A stretch of 64,000 bases of DNA from G965195345 sp965277775 (GTDB taxonomy: Bacteria; Pseudomonadota; Gammaproteobacteria; CAKMZV01): the NCBI GenBank assembly GCA_965277775.1, contig OZ255843.1:2000108-2064107 (forward strand), written 5' to 3'. The notes under the pieces are model-generated. The model ran no database searches and was not told the origin of the DNA. It saw only the letters and a program-made list of their open reading frames with translations. Below, piece by piece: positions 25,156 to 34,294 of the stretch. The position numbers and the translations under genes are program-made. How positions within the stretch are numbered: the first letter of the stretch is position 1; every line of letters begins with the position of its first letter.

Positions 25156-28100
25156 ATCGACCAATCATGGTGTTGAGCTGTACATTGGTTAAAGGAACCG
25201 TATTATGAAGGAATGAAGTACCACAAGATGTTGCATCACAGGTATCTACGCCGTACTGTGGATTGGTAACCCTTGGGATATAACGATGTAAGGACACCAG
25301 ACCTTGTGCCGTGGTTTGCCTAATATTCGTGCTGTTAGGACTGACCACAATGCCCGTCGTACTTAAGTCCACATAACCAGAACCGTTAACGGGCCCGCTT
25401 CGCAAACGATAATAGGTCGCAGAATAATAATTAGCACGACTCCAAACAAAATCAAGGGTCTTAATGCCCGTGGTTATGACGAACAATGGTGGCAATACAA
25501 CGGTTACGCGGGTTGAAACTGATACACCATTTGAATCGGTTGTTCTGAGGTCCAGTACCACTTGAGAGACAGCTAGACCGATTCGGCTTATGGTCAAGCT
25601 TGTGGTCGTGATCACAGTGTTAACAACACCCTGCCCGCTTGAGACACTGAAGGATAAGGTGGTATCCTCTACATCGAAGGCTGAAACGTTGAGCACAAAA
25701 GGGTCTGCACCTAATGATACTGCGTTTGATGAGGCGCTTAGGGTTGGTGTGTCATTAACAGGCTGTACGATAACGACAATCTCGGTCGAGTCAAATAAGC
25801 CACCAGGATCACTTGCAAGCACGGTTAAGGTGGTAGCGCCAAAGCGATTTGCAACTGGACTCAAAGTGATAGTATGGGTAGAAATTACCGTATTAACCAA
25901 ATGCGTTGTTGAACTCACTGTGACGACCAATGTGCCTGCCTCAGTATCGGTCGCAGTCGTACCAATAACCACAGAGCTGAAATCCTCTTGCAAACTGATA
26001 AGATTCGTGGAAACCCTCAACACAGGTGTAGTGCTCGTCATTACTAAGACATTGACAGCAATGGTTCGGATGACCACCGCGCCCGAGCTGTCGGTCACTG
26101 TGACGGTTAAGGTGGTCCGACCCGAGCCATCTTGAATCGAGGACAAAACAATGTTATTGTTTGGGGTATTTATGGAGACCACACCTTGAGGAGAGGCTAG
26201 TACGGAGAAAGGCACGGTGACATCCTCCACATCGGTCGCTGTTGTGTCAATCGTAATGGGCGTAAAACCACCAGTGGTTGTGATGTTGTCAGTTGAAATG
26301 GTCAGGGTTGGGGTGTCATTCACTGCTTGAACGGTGACCACGACCAAGGTTGAAACGATTTGAAGAGCAGAATCTGTTGTTTGAACCGTTAGTGTGACCA
26401 GGCCATTGAAATGGGCCACGCCAGAAAATTGAATGGTATTACTGGTGGTGGATAAATTCACAATGCCTGTAGAGGACGTTTGAACTGAAAAAGGTAAGCT
26501 GCCACTAACTCCTTGATCGGTCACAGTGGTGCCGATGACAAAATTGCTAAAATCTTCAGCAAGCGTAATAGCATTGGTTGACAAGGCAATGGTAGGTAGT
26601 CCATCCACTATGAATGAAATGGCATAGGTGGTGCTCAAACCATTCACTTGTAAGGTGATCACAACCGTTGTTTGACCATCGAAATTAGTTGGCGCAGTAT
26701 AATTCATATTCACCGTCTGAACACCTGTGTTTCCAGTAGTATGGTTGAATGTTGCTGTGCCAGCACTGGGGTCTGCGATTGACCAATCATTTATGTTTAT
26801 CGCATCGCCATTCAAATCATAACCCGTCAAATTTATACTAGCGCTTGTTCCAGAATTTAAGGGAATTGGATTAATAGAAGTTGGTGTGATGCCTTGTGGA
26901 AATTCATAAAGCCCACGACGTTCAGGATTTCCATCACCCGAATCTCCTAAAATGAAAAATCCAGCTGTATTGGAATAAACTGTCCAATTGAATACGTTGG
27001 TGCCTCTTCTATTGGCAATCAGTCCAGCCCCAGCATTCCAGTTCAAATTGAAATGACCCGGATAAACAGTGATAGTGCCAGTGGTTCTGGTAGTGGTGCT
27101 GACAAAACCATAGGTGGTGGTGCTATTATTCGTTATCCAAGATAGTTCACCAGGGAAGTTTGGTCGAGGTAATGCCAATCCAAACCAAGCATTATGAGGT
27201 CTTAAATTACTTAGGGTTGGACTGTTCACGAAATTGAATTCTTCAACCGAATTGATATTCATCAAATGTCCGCCCAGAGACCTTGCTTGTTCCAAAATCA
27301 AAGGAGCTGTTAATAATAATGATACATTATTGGCGTAAAGACGACCACCATGAACAACAAGATTGGTAATGCTTGAGCTGGCTGGGACAATCGTTGGAGG
27401 AACATTTGGCGAATTGACAGACACCACCATGGTTTGTTGCGAAATTCCTGTATCTGTCGGATTAGTGAGATGTACCGTCAGAGTGGCTGTGCCTGTTTGG
27501 TTAGGCGCGATTGTAAAATACAATTGCGCCGTAGACGTGGTTGAAGTCAGCGTGGTTGCGGTCGTCAAGGCATTGGTGGTAAAGCTCACTACAGGGGTTG
27601 GATTGGCTGAAAAAATATTGTCGCCACTCGTCGTAACCTGAATCTGAGCCCTTAGAGTTTTGTTCTCTGGATTGCTGATGCTGATGGCATTTACGATGCG
27701 GTCAAGCTGGCTACCAGGGACAGATAGGCTGACTGCAGAGGTTGATAAGCTGAATGGTATGGGATCATCAACCGGATTGACCATCACCACAACCTGCTCT
27801 GTAGTGGAAATACCACCAGAATCGGTCGCTTGAACGGTCAAGGTCGTCGTGCCATTGAGATCGGTAATCGCCGTTAAGGCGATACTGTTGGTGATGGTGC
27901 TTTTATCGAAGATCGGTGTCGATAGGGCAACATCTACAAGGCGAGAAGTCGAACGCACCGAAAGCGTAATCGTATCACCGTCAGCATCTGTGGCTGTTGT
28001 TCTGATGATAACTGAACCATTAAAATCTTCTTGCACAATGACGCGGTTGGTGGAAACTACCAGTACAGGCGGGACGCTGGGCCTAGGAGCCACATTGACA

Positions 28101-30025
28101 GCAATGGTTTGCATAGCCGTCAGTCCAAGACTATCGGTTGTGCGAACGGTTAAGGTGGTTTGACCTGCAATACCAGGAATGGCATTTAATATGATGGCAT
28201 TTGCAAATGTGACCATTCTAACCACACCAGTAGGGAATGCAAATACTGAAAAGGATAAAGTACTATCTTCTATGTCACTCGCTGTGGTGTTTATGGTGAT
28301 GGTTGAAAAGTAAACATCGGTTGAAATGTTGTTGGTTGAGACGCTTAGGGTCGGCGTGTCATTAACGGACGTTACTGTGACCATCACTAAACTGGTCGTA
28401 CTCAATAAACTGTCACTGAGGCTAATGGTCAGTGTTGTAACGCCATTTATATTATCAAGACTTGTTATATCGACAAGTGTCTCGGAGGTGCTCACTCTGA
28501 CAATCCCAGGGGGGGATTCAGTTACACTTATGGTCAGCTGATCGCCATCACTATCGTATGATGAAGCAAGCCTTATAGCATTCGTAAAATCTTCCAATAC
28601 CGTTAATGTTTGCATTGGGATGACCAGGGTCGGTGTGTCATTAACAGGTGTTATATTTATCACCACTTGCCCCGTAGTATTTTGTTTACCATCAGAGACG
28701 GTAATCGTCAAAATATTGGTACCTTCCTCATCTTGTAGGCTGGTTACAGACACCCCTGAGGCCGAGGTTGACACTGTGAGTATGCCAGGGTTGGTTTGAG
28801 CCACGTTTATAGTGAGCGCATCCCCATCCCCATCGATTGCAGTGGCAACTGGTATGATTTCATCAAAATCTTCAATTAAGGTTAAAGTAGCAGTTGGAAT
28901 CGTTAAGATTGGTGCATCTTCAACAGGCGTTACCACAACGACAATTTCTGTAAATCCCGCTTGTCCACCGCTATCTGTAGCGATGACAGTCAAGGTCGTT
29001 ATGCCATTGAGATTGCTCACTGCTGATAAGGTGATAGTGTTGGTAATCGTGCTCATACCAATGTTTGGCGTGGAGATCATAGTCTCGAAAAGACGAATTG
29101 ATGGCGTCACTGTTAGAGTAATCGTATCACTGTCAGCATCTGTGGCAGTGGTTCTGATGACCACTGATGACACAAAATCTTCTTGCACGCTGATGCGGTT
29201 GGTAGAAATCGTCAGTAACGGTAATGCACTAGGTTTAATATTTACACTGACAACGATGGTTTGAGTAACCGAGGAACCTAAGCGGTCGACCGCCGAAACG
29301 GTTAGAGTGGTTGTCCCTGCAGAATTTAAAATGGGCCTCAAAACAATGGTGTTTGCTGATGTGGACACTCTGACCACCCCAGTGGTGGATTCTGTCACGG
29401 TAAAGGCTAAAACGCCATCTTCAATATCACTTGCTGTGGCGTTAATGGTAATCGGCGAAAAGCCACCTAAAGCTGAAATTCTGTTGGTTGAGAAGGTTAA
29501 AGTTGGCGGGTCATTGATCGCATTCACCGTCACCACCACTTGGGTGGTTGCCCTCAGTGATCCATTTCTGGCGGTAATGGTTAAGGTGGTTCGTCCATTG
29601 GCATCAACAATGCTCGATACAGAAACACTTGAAGCTGAAGTTGTGACAGCGACCACACCTGTGGTGGATTGATTGACCGTGATGCCTGTCGCATTGGCGG
29701 CAGAAACAACCAACTGAGTCGTTGTAAAGTCTTCATTGACATTTAAGCTGCTACTCGACACCGAAAGAGTGGGGGTTGTCGTTGTGTTTGGTGTTGGCGT
29801 GGCTGCATCGCCACCACTGCCGCCACCGCCACCGCCACCGCCACAAGCAGACAATAATGCAGATAGCACCAAGGTCGTGCCTATGGTACTCAAAGCGCGT
29901 TGATTCACAACCTTGAATGTACTCGTGAAAGTGAGAGCTGGTTGATTGACAGCATTCGCCTTAAGCGATGAAGGGATAGTAATTTGTGTTAAAAAGCTTA
30001 AAAATAATTTATATATCATGGTCAT
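23861..30025 (-). CDS. Giant repeat lipoprotein: Ig/cadherin-like modules, C-lectin-like insert, FG-GAP propeller
   Basis: A 2054-residue surface or periplasmic lipoprotein candidate. Lipobox LLSAC places the lipidated residue at Cys61, followed by eight glycines. ATG 30025 is taken as start, but a GTG at 29908 would give a textbook 21-residue lipoprotein signal (VNQRALSTIGTTLVLSALLSA) and is a serious alternative. Domains: about eight 90-105-residue beta-sandwich modules (85-880) with recurring EDF, ATDADGDT, TTLTV and NDTP; a C-type-lectin-like domain (about 888-1040: LILEQARSLGGHLMNINSVEEF, NAWFGLALPR, LSWI); about five more modules (to 1535); a linker with a CDATSC pair; and seven propeller blades (about 1625-2054), each with xASN, FG and DGNTLxVGA. 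A role in adhesion or glycan binding is inferred. Confidence 0.9.
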   Translation of the reverse strand: MTMIYKLFLSFLTQITIPSSLKANAVNQPALTFTSTFKVVNQRALSTIGTTLVLSALLSACGGGGGGGGSGGDAATPTPNTTTTPTLSVSSSSLNVNEDFTTTQLVVSAANATGITVNQSTTGVVAVTTSASSVSVSSIVDANGRTTLTITARNGSLRATTQVVVTVNAINDPPTLTFSTNRISALGGFSPITINATASDIEDGVLAFTVTESTTGVVRVSTSANTIVLRPILNSAGTTTLTVSAVDRLGSSVTQTIVVSVNIKPSALPLLTISTNRISVQEDFVSSVVIRTTATDADSDTITLTVTPSIRLFETMISTPNIGMSTITNTITLSAVSNLNGITTLTVIATDSGGQAGFTEIVVVVTPVEDAPILTIPTATLTLIEDFDEIIPVATAIDGDGDALTINVAQTNPGILTVSTSASGVSVTSLQDEEGTNILTITVSDGKQNTTGQVVINITPVNDTPTLVIPMQTLTVLEDFTNAIRLASSYDSDGDQLTISVTESPPGIVRVSTSETLVDITSLDNINGVTTLTISLSDSLLSTTSLVMVTVTSVNDTPTLSVSTNNISTDVYFSTITINTTASDIEDSTLSFSVFAFPTGVVRMVTFANAIILNAIPGIAGQTTLTVRTTDSLGLTAMQTIAVNVAPRPSVPPVLVVSTNRVIVQEDFNGSVIIRTTATDADGDTITLSVRSTSRLVDVALSTPIFDKSTITNSIALTAITDLNGTTTLTVQATDSGGISTTEQVVVMVNPVDDPIPFSLSTSAVSLSVPGSQLDRIVNAISISNPENKTLRAQIQVTTSGDNIFSANPTPVVSFTTNALTTATTLTSTTSTAQLYFTIAPNQTGTATLTVHLTNPTDTGISQQTMVVSVNSPNVPPTIVPASSSITNLVVHGGRLYANNVSLLLTAPLILEQARSLGGHLMNINSVEEFNFVNSPTLSNLRPHNAWFGLALPRPNFPGELSWITNNSTTTYGFVSTTTRTTGTITVYPGHFNLNWNAGAGLIANRRGTNVFNWTVYSNTAGFFILGDSGDGNPERRGLYEFPQGITPTSINPIPLNSGTSASINLTGYDLNGDAININDWSIADPSAGTATFNHTTGNTGVQTVNMNYTAPTNFDGQTTVVITLQVNGLSTTYAISFIVDGLPTIALSTNAITLAEDFSNFVIGTTVTDQGVSGSLPFSVQTSSTGIVNLSTTSNTIQFSGVAHFNGLVTLTVQTTDSALQIVSTLVVVTVQAVNDTPTLTISTDNITTTGGFTPITIDTTATDVEDVTVPFSVLASPQGVVSINTPNNNIVLSSIQDGSGRTTLTVTVTDSSGAVVIRTIAVNVLVMTSTTPVLRVSTNLISLQEDFSSVVIGTTATDTEAGTLVVTVSSTTHLVNTVISTHTITLSPVANRFGATTLTVLASDPGGLFDSTEIVVIVQPVNDTPTLSASSNAVSLGADPFVLNVSAFDVEDTTLSFSVSSGQGVVNTVITTTSLTISRIGLAVSQVVLDLRTTDSNGVSVSTRVTVVLPPLFVITTGIKTLDFVWSRANYYSATYYRLRSGPVNGSGYVDLSTTGIVVSPNSTNIRQTTAQGLVSLHRYIPRVTNPQYGVDTCDATSCGTSFLHNTVPLTNVQLNTMIGRLRASNPGTSDEFGQSISLSGDGNTLVVGAYLEDSVSQGINPAPNENLDNSGAVYVFRRNGGVWSQQAFIKASNPNRRSAFGFSVSLNSDGNTLAVGAYRENNLATGINSGQRGSAIESGAVYVFRFNANAWQQQAYIKASNNLAYSEFGSAVDLSADGNTLAVGARRENTSGNGSGAAYIFRFTTSNTWIEQAFLKASNPDSGDTFGEDLGISADGNTLAVGTPGEDSNAMGINGAQNNNSATGSGAVYLFRFSTSTNVWAQQAYIKASNAATSSGFGDAVRLNGDGNTFVVGATVRSNQEGAVYVFRYNTSSNTWSEQAFLRASNAEIGDQFGGSVSLSLDGNTFVVGAEHEDGSTVGIGSGNNNGRSNSGAAYVFEFSNGSWVQQAYIKASDPAANALFGDSVSISNDGATVAVGANGVSSNSGAAYLY
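26000..29770 (-). repeat. Degenerate Ig/cadherin-like module array with higher-order pairs
   Basis: About thirteen modules of 90-105 residues are separated by the lectin-like insert (about 26900-27365). Most begin (T/V)L-x-(V/I)STN-x-I, carry ED(F/V) near position 15 and end VxVxxVNDTP. Three two-module units look alike: a module with TASDIED and QTIxVxV followed by one with STNRIxVQEDF and TTATDADxDTITL (modules 2-3, 6-7 and 11-12). This implies growth by duplication of pairs as well as single modules. The array extends slightly beyond both given limits. Confidence 0.75.
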
Positions 30026-30867
30026 GAATTGTAAATGTTAATGTTAATGTTTGAAAATCAAACTGATGACTAATTATACTAGATTTAAGATCTAAAATTT
30101 CCATTTTTCCATGCTAAGTAACTTTGAAAATACATAAGATAAACTTTAGTGCTTTAGCTTCTATTTTGGGTCTTGTGAGGAAGATTTAAAATGAGGCAAG
30201 GGGCATGGAAATGATTTCTTCGCCTCAAACCCTCAGAGCATATGTCTCAGACAAAGCAACAATTTCTGTTTGCGAGTAGGTGGAGAAACACTCCTTATCT
30301 ATAAAAAGATTGTCAAGAGAGAATGAAGCAGAGGAGAAGGGAAGCTATTCATTAACAACAAAAACGCGTCCTAACCATCAACAATGCCGTCATTTAACTT
30401 GATCAAAGAGGTTTTTTTGATTTATTGCCTCGAAATATTTTCATGCGCATTGGGTTTTGCTTATTCAATGCGTCGTAACTGAATTGACTCTAAGTTTCCT
30501 TCTTTTTCACCTTATAGCCCCGTTGGCAAAACCCTCGCCAGTGGCAGTTTTCATACCACCATCTGCTTTTGGGGCATGCCAGCGCAATAAAAATGCCATT
30601 TCGCCTTATTCACTTTTAATGGTCGTCCATGCGTACAATGGGATAAAATCCTCCTTCAGAAAATGTGATCATACTCGTCCTGACACTCCTGTGAGGGAAA
30701 GAAATTCGCCCCATAATCTCACGTTCTGGCGTGTTAGAATAGTCGCTGTGCTCATGTTGATTTTTGATTGAAAAAGGGGTTGTGAAGGTGTTTAGTTCGC
30801 TGATTTGAACAATATTTGATCGAACATAAACACAGTTGGTAGGTACATTGATATAGGTGTTCTAAAA
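30026..30867. other. Long non-coding stretch upstream of two divergent genes
   Basis: 842 bases separate the giant lipoprotein gene (minus) from the DUF255 gene (plus). The only ORF of note, a TTG-started 104-codon frame at 30457-30771, matches nothing I recognise and is probably chance. Around 30191-30228 an imperfect inverted repeat (TGAGGC at 30192-30197, GCCTCA at 30222-30227) is followed on the minus strand by TTTT, resembling a weak leftward terminator although no leftward gene precedes it. The region may carry regulatory DNA, a small RNA, or a decayed gene. Confidence 0.5.
30073..30095 (-). promoter_or_regulatory. Candidate promoter and palindrome upstream of the giant lipoprotein gene
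   Basis: On the minus strand a perfect TATAAT (30078-30073) lies about 50 bp before the ATG at 30025. Directly upstream of it is an inverted repeat TAGAT-CTTAA-ATCTA (about 30079-30093) that would fall between -10 and -35 and could bind a repressor. No good -35 is seen. Confidence 0.35.
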
Positions 30868-32709
30868 ATGACTTTTAAATGGCGTTATATCCCGTTCTTT
30901 TTGCTGTTGGTGCATTCCCTGTCCTATGCCAATAAAGTGCATTGGCATCCTTGGGATAAAAGCACCTTTGATAAAGCGAACAAAGAAAACAAGCTAATTT
31001 TGATCAATGTCGGCATGGAAGGCTGTGCTGCTTGCGCGCGCATGGATAAGTTCACTTACGATGACCAGCGCGTGGCGGATATCATCAATAAACACTTTAT
31101 TGCTATTGCAGTGGACAGTGAAGCACGCCCAGATGTTGGGGAGCGCTACTCCGATTGGGCATGGCCTGCAACCGCCTTTATGACACCCCAAGCTGTACAG
31201 GTTTTTGCTATGGCGGGCAATCGTTTCCCGCGTAACTTTATCCCCATCCTCAACGACCTGATTGACAAACAAAAAAATGGCACACTCAAGCCTGACCCCA
31301 ACTCACCCTATGCCGCGCCACCCAAACCAGTAAAAACCGCATTAGATGATGTGCGCAATCAAATACGTAACCAATTAGATAACAACCTTAATGAACAAAA
31401 AGGCGGTTGGAGTCGCAGCAGTGTTAATATGGAATACAGTGGCTCTCGATTGCGACATCTATTGTTCCGTGCCCATCTTTACAATCGAGCGGATTTGCAA
31501 TCCATTGGCTTAAAAACCGTTAATCGCTACATTCATTCTATTGACCCTGTCTGGGGTGGTGCTTACGAAATCATTTTCCATAAAGATGTCCAAGTACCGC
31601 AGCGTTTTGCTCGCTTAGGTGCCATTCCAGAGAAACGTATTACTTCGCAAGCCAATGCTATTACTGGATTTGCATTGGCATATCAATTAACCAAGGATGA
31701 AAAATACCGAATGGCCATGCAATCAATGTTGCCGTTTTTGAATAATTGGTTCACCTCATCAAAAGGGTTGTTTTACTCTAACCAGAAGTCTGAACCTATT
31801 GATTTTCCCGATCACTTGGAGATGCAAGATTATTGGGTCAACGATACAGATGCCAAGCGGCGTGCACTGGGTGTTCCGCCCGTTGATCACGCCATTTACA
31901 CCGATCAAAATGGCGAGATGATTTCTGCGCTTACATTAGCTTATGAAGCATTTGACCAGCCCTTGTATAAACAGATGGCCAAACGTGCCGCAAATCAGTT
32001 ACTGAAAACACGCCTTCATCAAGATGGCTGGATCATTAATGCGGATCTGAACAGTCAGGTTGTTAAAGACAAGCGGATGCGCCCTTATGATACAGACCAT
32101 CGCCCCTATCTCAGTACGCAGGCTAGATTTGGTCAAGCGTTGTTGGATGTTTACCGTGTTGACGGCGACTCGCAGTGGTTGACAGCCGTCGCTGGTATTG
32201 GTGACGCCTTGCTCGAGCAATTAGAAGATAAACAATCGGGTGGCTTTTGGAGTGCACCACCGACCGAGTTAGCGGTATTAGTGCCCCCGCGCAAACCGAT
32301 TGAAGACAATGGCAGTGCCATTTATTTCTTATACGATTTATCGGTTTATACAAAGAACGAAAAATTTGAACTTGCAGCACGCCGTGCTGTGCCCGCTATT
32401 TCCGATCCCGCTATCTTGCGCCGTGAAGGGAAGATTACAGGCTATCTTGGCTTGGCCTTAGAAAAACTCAGCGCGGAATACGTTGAATTTTCCATTGTGG
32501 GAGATCAGGATGACCCAAATGCGCAAGCTTTGTTTAAAGCCGCCAAGCAGGTATATCATCCGCGTAAAATCGTTCATTATGAAAAACCAGGGCGATACCC
32601 TAAAAAAGACTATGCAACGGCCTATATTTGCAATCCTAATCGTTGCTCATTGCCCTTAAAAACACAAGCTGAAATCTTTAAAGTCGCGCTGGATTATCGT
32701 CAAAATTGA
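30868..32709 (+). CDS. Secreted DUF255 thioredoxin-like protein (YyaL/SPATA20-related)
   Basis: A 613-residue exported protein with an N-terminal signal (IPFFLLLVHSLSYA, cleavage near residue 21). Residues about 25-135 form a thioredoxin-like DUF255 domain with HWHPWDKSTFDKANKENKLI and a C-x-x-C site in MEGCAACARMDKFTY. The rest is an alpha/alpha-barrel of the six-hairpin type, with repeats such as ITGFALAYQLTKDEKY and SALTLAYEAFDQPLYKQMA, as in YyaL and SPATA20. Most family members are cytoplasmic, so the signal peptide is notable. Catalytic function is unknown; a periplasmic redox or sugar-related role is conjecture. No operon partner. Confidence 0.83.
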   Translation: MTFKWRYIPFFLLLVHSLSYANKVHWHPWDKSTFDKANKENKLILINVGMEGCAACARMDKFTYDDQRVADIINKHFIAIAVDSEARPDVGERYSDWAWPATAFMTPQAVQVFAMAGNRFPRNFIPILNDLIDKQKNGTLKPDPNSPYAAPPKPVKTALDDVRNQIRNQLDNNLNEQKGGWSRSSVNMEYSGSRLRHLLFRAHLYNRADLQSIGLKTVNRYIHSIDPVWGGAYEIIFHKDVQVPQRFARLGAIPEKRITSQANAITGFALAYQLTKDEKYRMAMQSMLPFLNNWFTSSKGLFYSNQKSEPIDFPDHLEMQDYWVNDTDAKRRALGVPPVDHAIYTDQNGEMISALTLAYEAFDQPLYKQMAKRAANQLLKTRLHQDGWIINADLNSQVVKDKRMRPYDTDHRPYLSTQARFGQALLDVYRVDGDSQWLTAVAGIGDALLEQLEDKQSGGFWSAPPTELAVLVPPRKPIEDNGSAIYFLYDLSVYTKNEKFELAARRAVPAISDPAILRREGKITGYLGLALEKLSAEYVEFSIVGDQDDPNAQALFKAAKQVYHPRKIVHYEKPGRYPKKDYATAYICNPNRCSLPLKTQAEIFKVALDYRQN

Positions 32710-32896
32710 TATTAAACGGTCGTTTGTTGAGACTTAATCATTTATAAAACCAATCTCTTAATTGCTGCTGATTTACGCCCTAGTTATGACGACTTTTTAG
32801 GCTCGTCAAGCAATCATTGAAGGTATTTCATTTGATTTTATCAGGTGTTTGAGCGCCTGGATGGCCTGTCAATAATGGGGCAGTATTCAATAATGA

Positions 32897-34294
32897 TTAC
32901 TCGCAATGGCGTTTTGCCAATCTATCCAATACCACTTGTTTGCCAAGGATTTCGGCAATGTGGCCAATGGACGGAGTGTTGCTTTGGCCACAGAGTAAAA
33001 TTCTTAAGGGCATAGCAACTTGCCCGACTTTGAGTTGATGCTGTTTGGCGGTGGATTTGATTAAGTCAAAAATGCTTGTTGCTTGCCAATCATCTAAAGA
33101 TTCAAGCGCTTGGCTTAGGTCGTTAAGCACCGTTTTGTGATTAAGTTCGAGGTCTCGTAGTGCATTCTCTGGGGCATGGAAGAAGTAGCGCGCATTTTCT
33201 GCCATGTCTGCTAGGGTGTCGTGTCGCTCCTTCAGCAAGTGGACAATGGGTGCTAAGTTAGCATTTGATTCTGGCTCAATATTCAAGACCTTTAGGTGTT
33301 TTTTTAATGGTTCAATGAGTGCGTTGTCCTGTGCCGATTTCAAATATTGCGCATTCATCCAATTGAATTTTTGTGGATCAAATCGCGCGGGTGATTTGTT
33401 TAAGCTTTCTAAATTGAAGTGTTGCACCATTTGCTCAAGACTGAATACTTCTTGGTCGCCGTGTGACCAACCCAAACGAACGAGATAATTGAGCAGGGCT
33501 TCAGGCAAATAACCTTGTTTTTGATATTGCATGACGCCTACAGCGCCATGTCTTTTAGACAAACGAGCACCATCATCCCCCAGAACCATAGGCACGTGTG
33601 TCATTTCTGGCACCGAGGCACCCAATGCCTGATAGATATGGATTTGTTTGGGCGTGTTGTTGAGGTGATCGTCGCCACGAATGATGTGGCTGATGCCCAT
33701 GTCTATGTCATCGACGACCACACATAAATTGTAAGTGGGCGTGCCATCGGATCGGGCTATGATCAAATCATCAAGTTCTTTATTGGCAATTTCAATCAGG
33801 CCATAAACGCCATCATTAAAGATCATAGAACCTGTTAGTGGCATTTTAAAACGGACAACGGGTGCGATATTCTCTGGTGGTGGGGCATCGCTGTCGCGCC
33901 AGCGACGGTCATAACGAGGTTTCAAATTGGCTGCCATTTGTTGTTCTCGCAAAGTGGCTAATTCCTCTGGTGTGGTGTAGCAGTGATAAGCATGACCTTT
34001 ATTCAATAACTCGGCAATGACCGCTTGATAGCGCTCAAATCTCTGAGTTTGATAGCAAGGCTCATTATCATAATTCAAACCCAGCCAGTGCATGGCATCA
34101 AAAATGGCTTGGGTAGAAGCGGCGGTTGAGCGTTCTAAATCGGTGTCTTCAATTCTTATAACAAATTCCCCACCGTGATGGCGGGCAAATAGCCAGTTGA
34201 ATAAGGCAGTGCGTGCACCACCCAAGTGTAAGTCGCCTGTGGGTGAGGGGGGGAATCGGGTGCGAACTTTTTGTTGATTAGAGGCTGAGATCAT
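32897..34294 (-). CDS. gltX: Glutamyl-tRNA synthetase
   Basis: Class I synthetase charging tRNA-Glu, 465 residues, normal bacterial length. The HIGH-type motif is FPPSPTGDLHLGGARTALF and the KMSKS-type motif is ARLSKRHGAVGV. RIEDTDLERS is also diagnostic. The C-terminal anticodon-binding part ends ILGKQVVLDRLAKRH. Its start overlaps the greA stop by 4 bp, so greA and gltX are probably one transcript. No zinc-binding cysteine cluster was noticed. Confidence 0.96.
   Translation of the reverse strand: MISASNQQKVRTRFPPSPTGDLHLGGARTALFNWLFARHHGGEFVIRIEDTDLERSTAASTQAIFDAMHWLGLNYDNEPCYQTQRFERYQAVIAELLNKGHAYHCYTTPEELATLREQQMAANLKPRYDRRWRDSDAPPPENIAPVVRFKMPLTGSMIFNDGVYGLIEIANKELDDLIIARSDGTPTYNLCVVVDDIDMGISHIIRGDDHLNNTPKQIHIYQALGASVPEMTHVPMVLGDDGARLSKRHGAVGVMQYQKQGYLPEALLNYLVRLGWSHGDQEVFSLEQMVQHFNLESLNKSPARFDPQKFNWMNAQYLKSAQDNALIEPLKKHLKVLNIEPESNANLAPIVHLLKERHDTLADMAENARYFFHAPENALRDLELNHKTVLNDLSQALESLDDWQATSIFDLIKSTAKQHQLKVGQVAMPLRILLCGQSNTPSIGHIAEILGKQVVLDRLAKRHCE

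Noticed and set aside
25590..29672. Several 90-180-codon + strand frames inside the giant gene
   Set aside because: They are shadows of its Thr/Val/Ser-rich repeats on the opposite strand and repeat with the modules.
30457..30771. 104-codon + strand frame in the 842-bp gap
   Set aside because: It starts with TTG, has no ribosome site, mixed composition and no recognisable motif, so it looks like chance.
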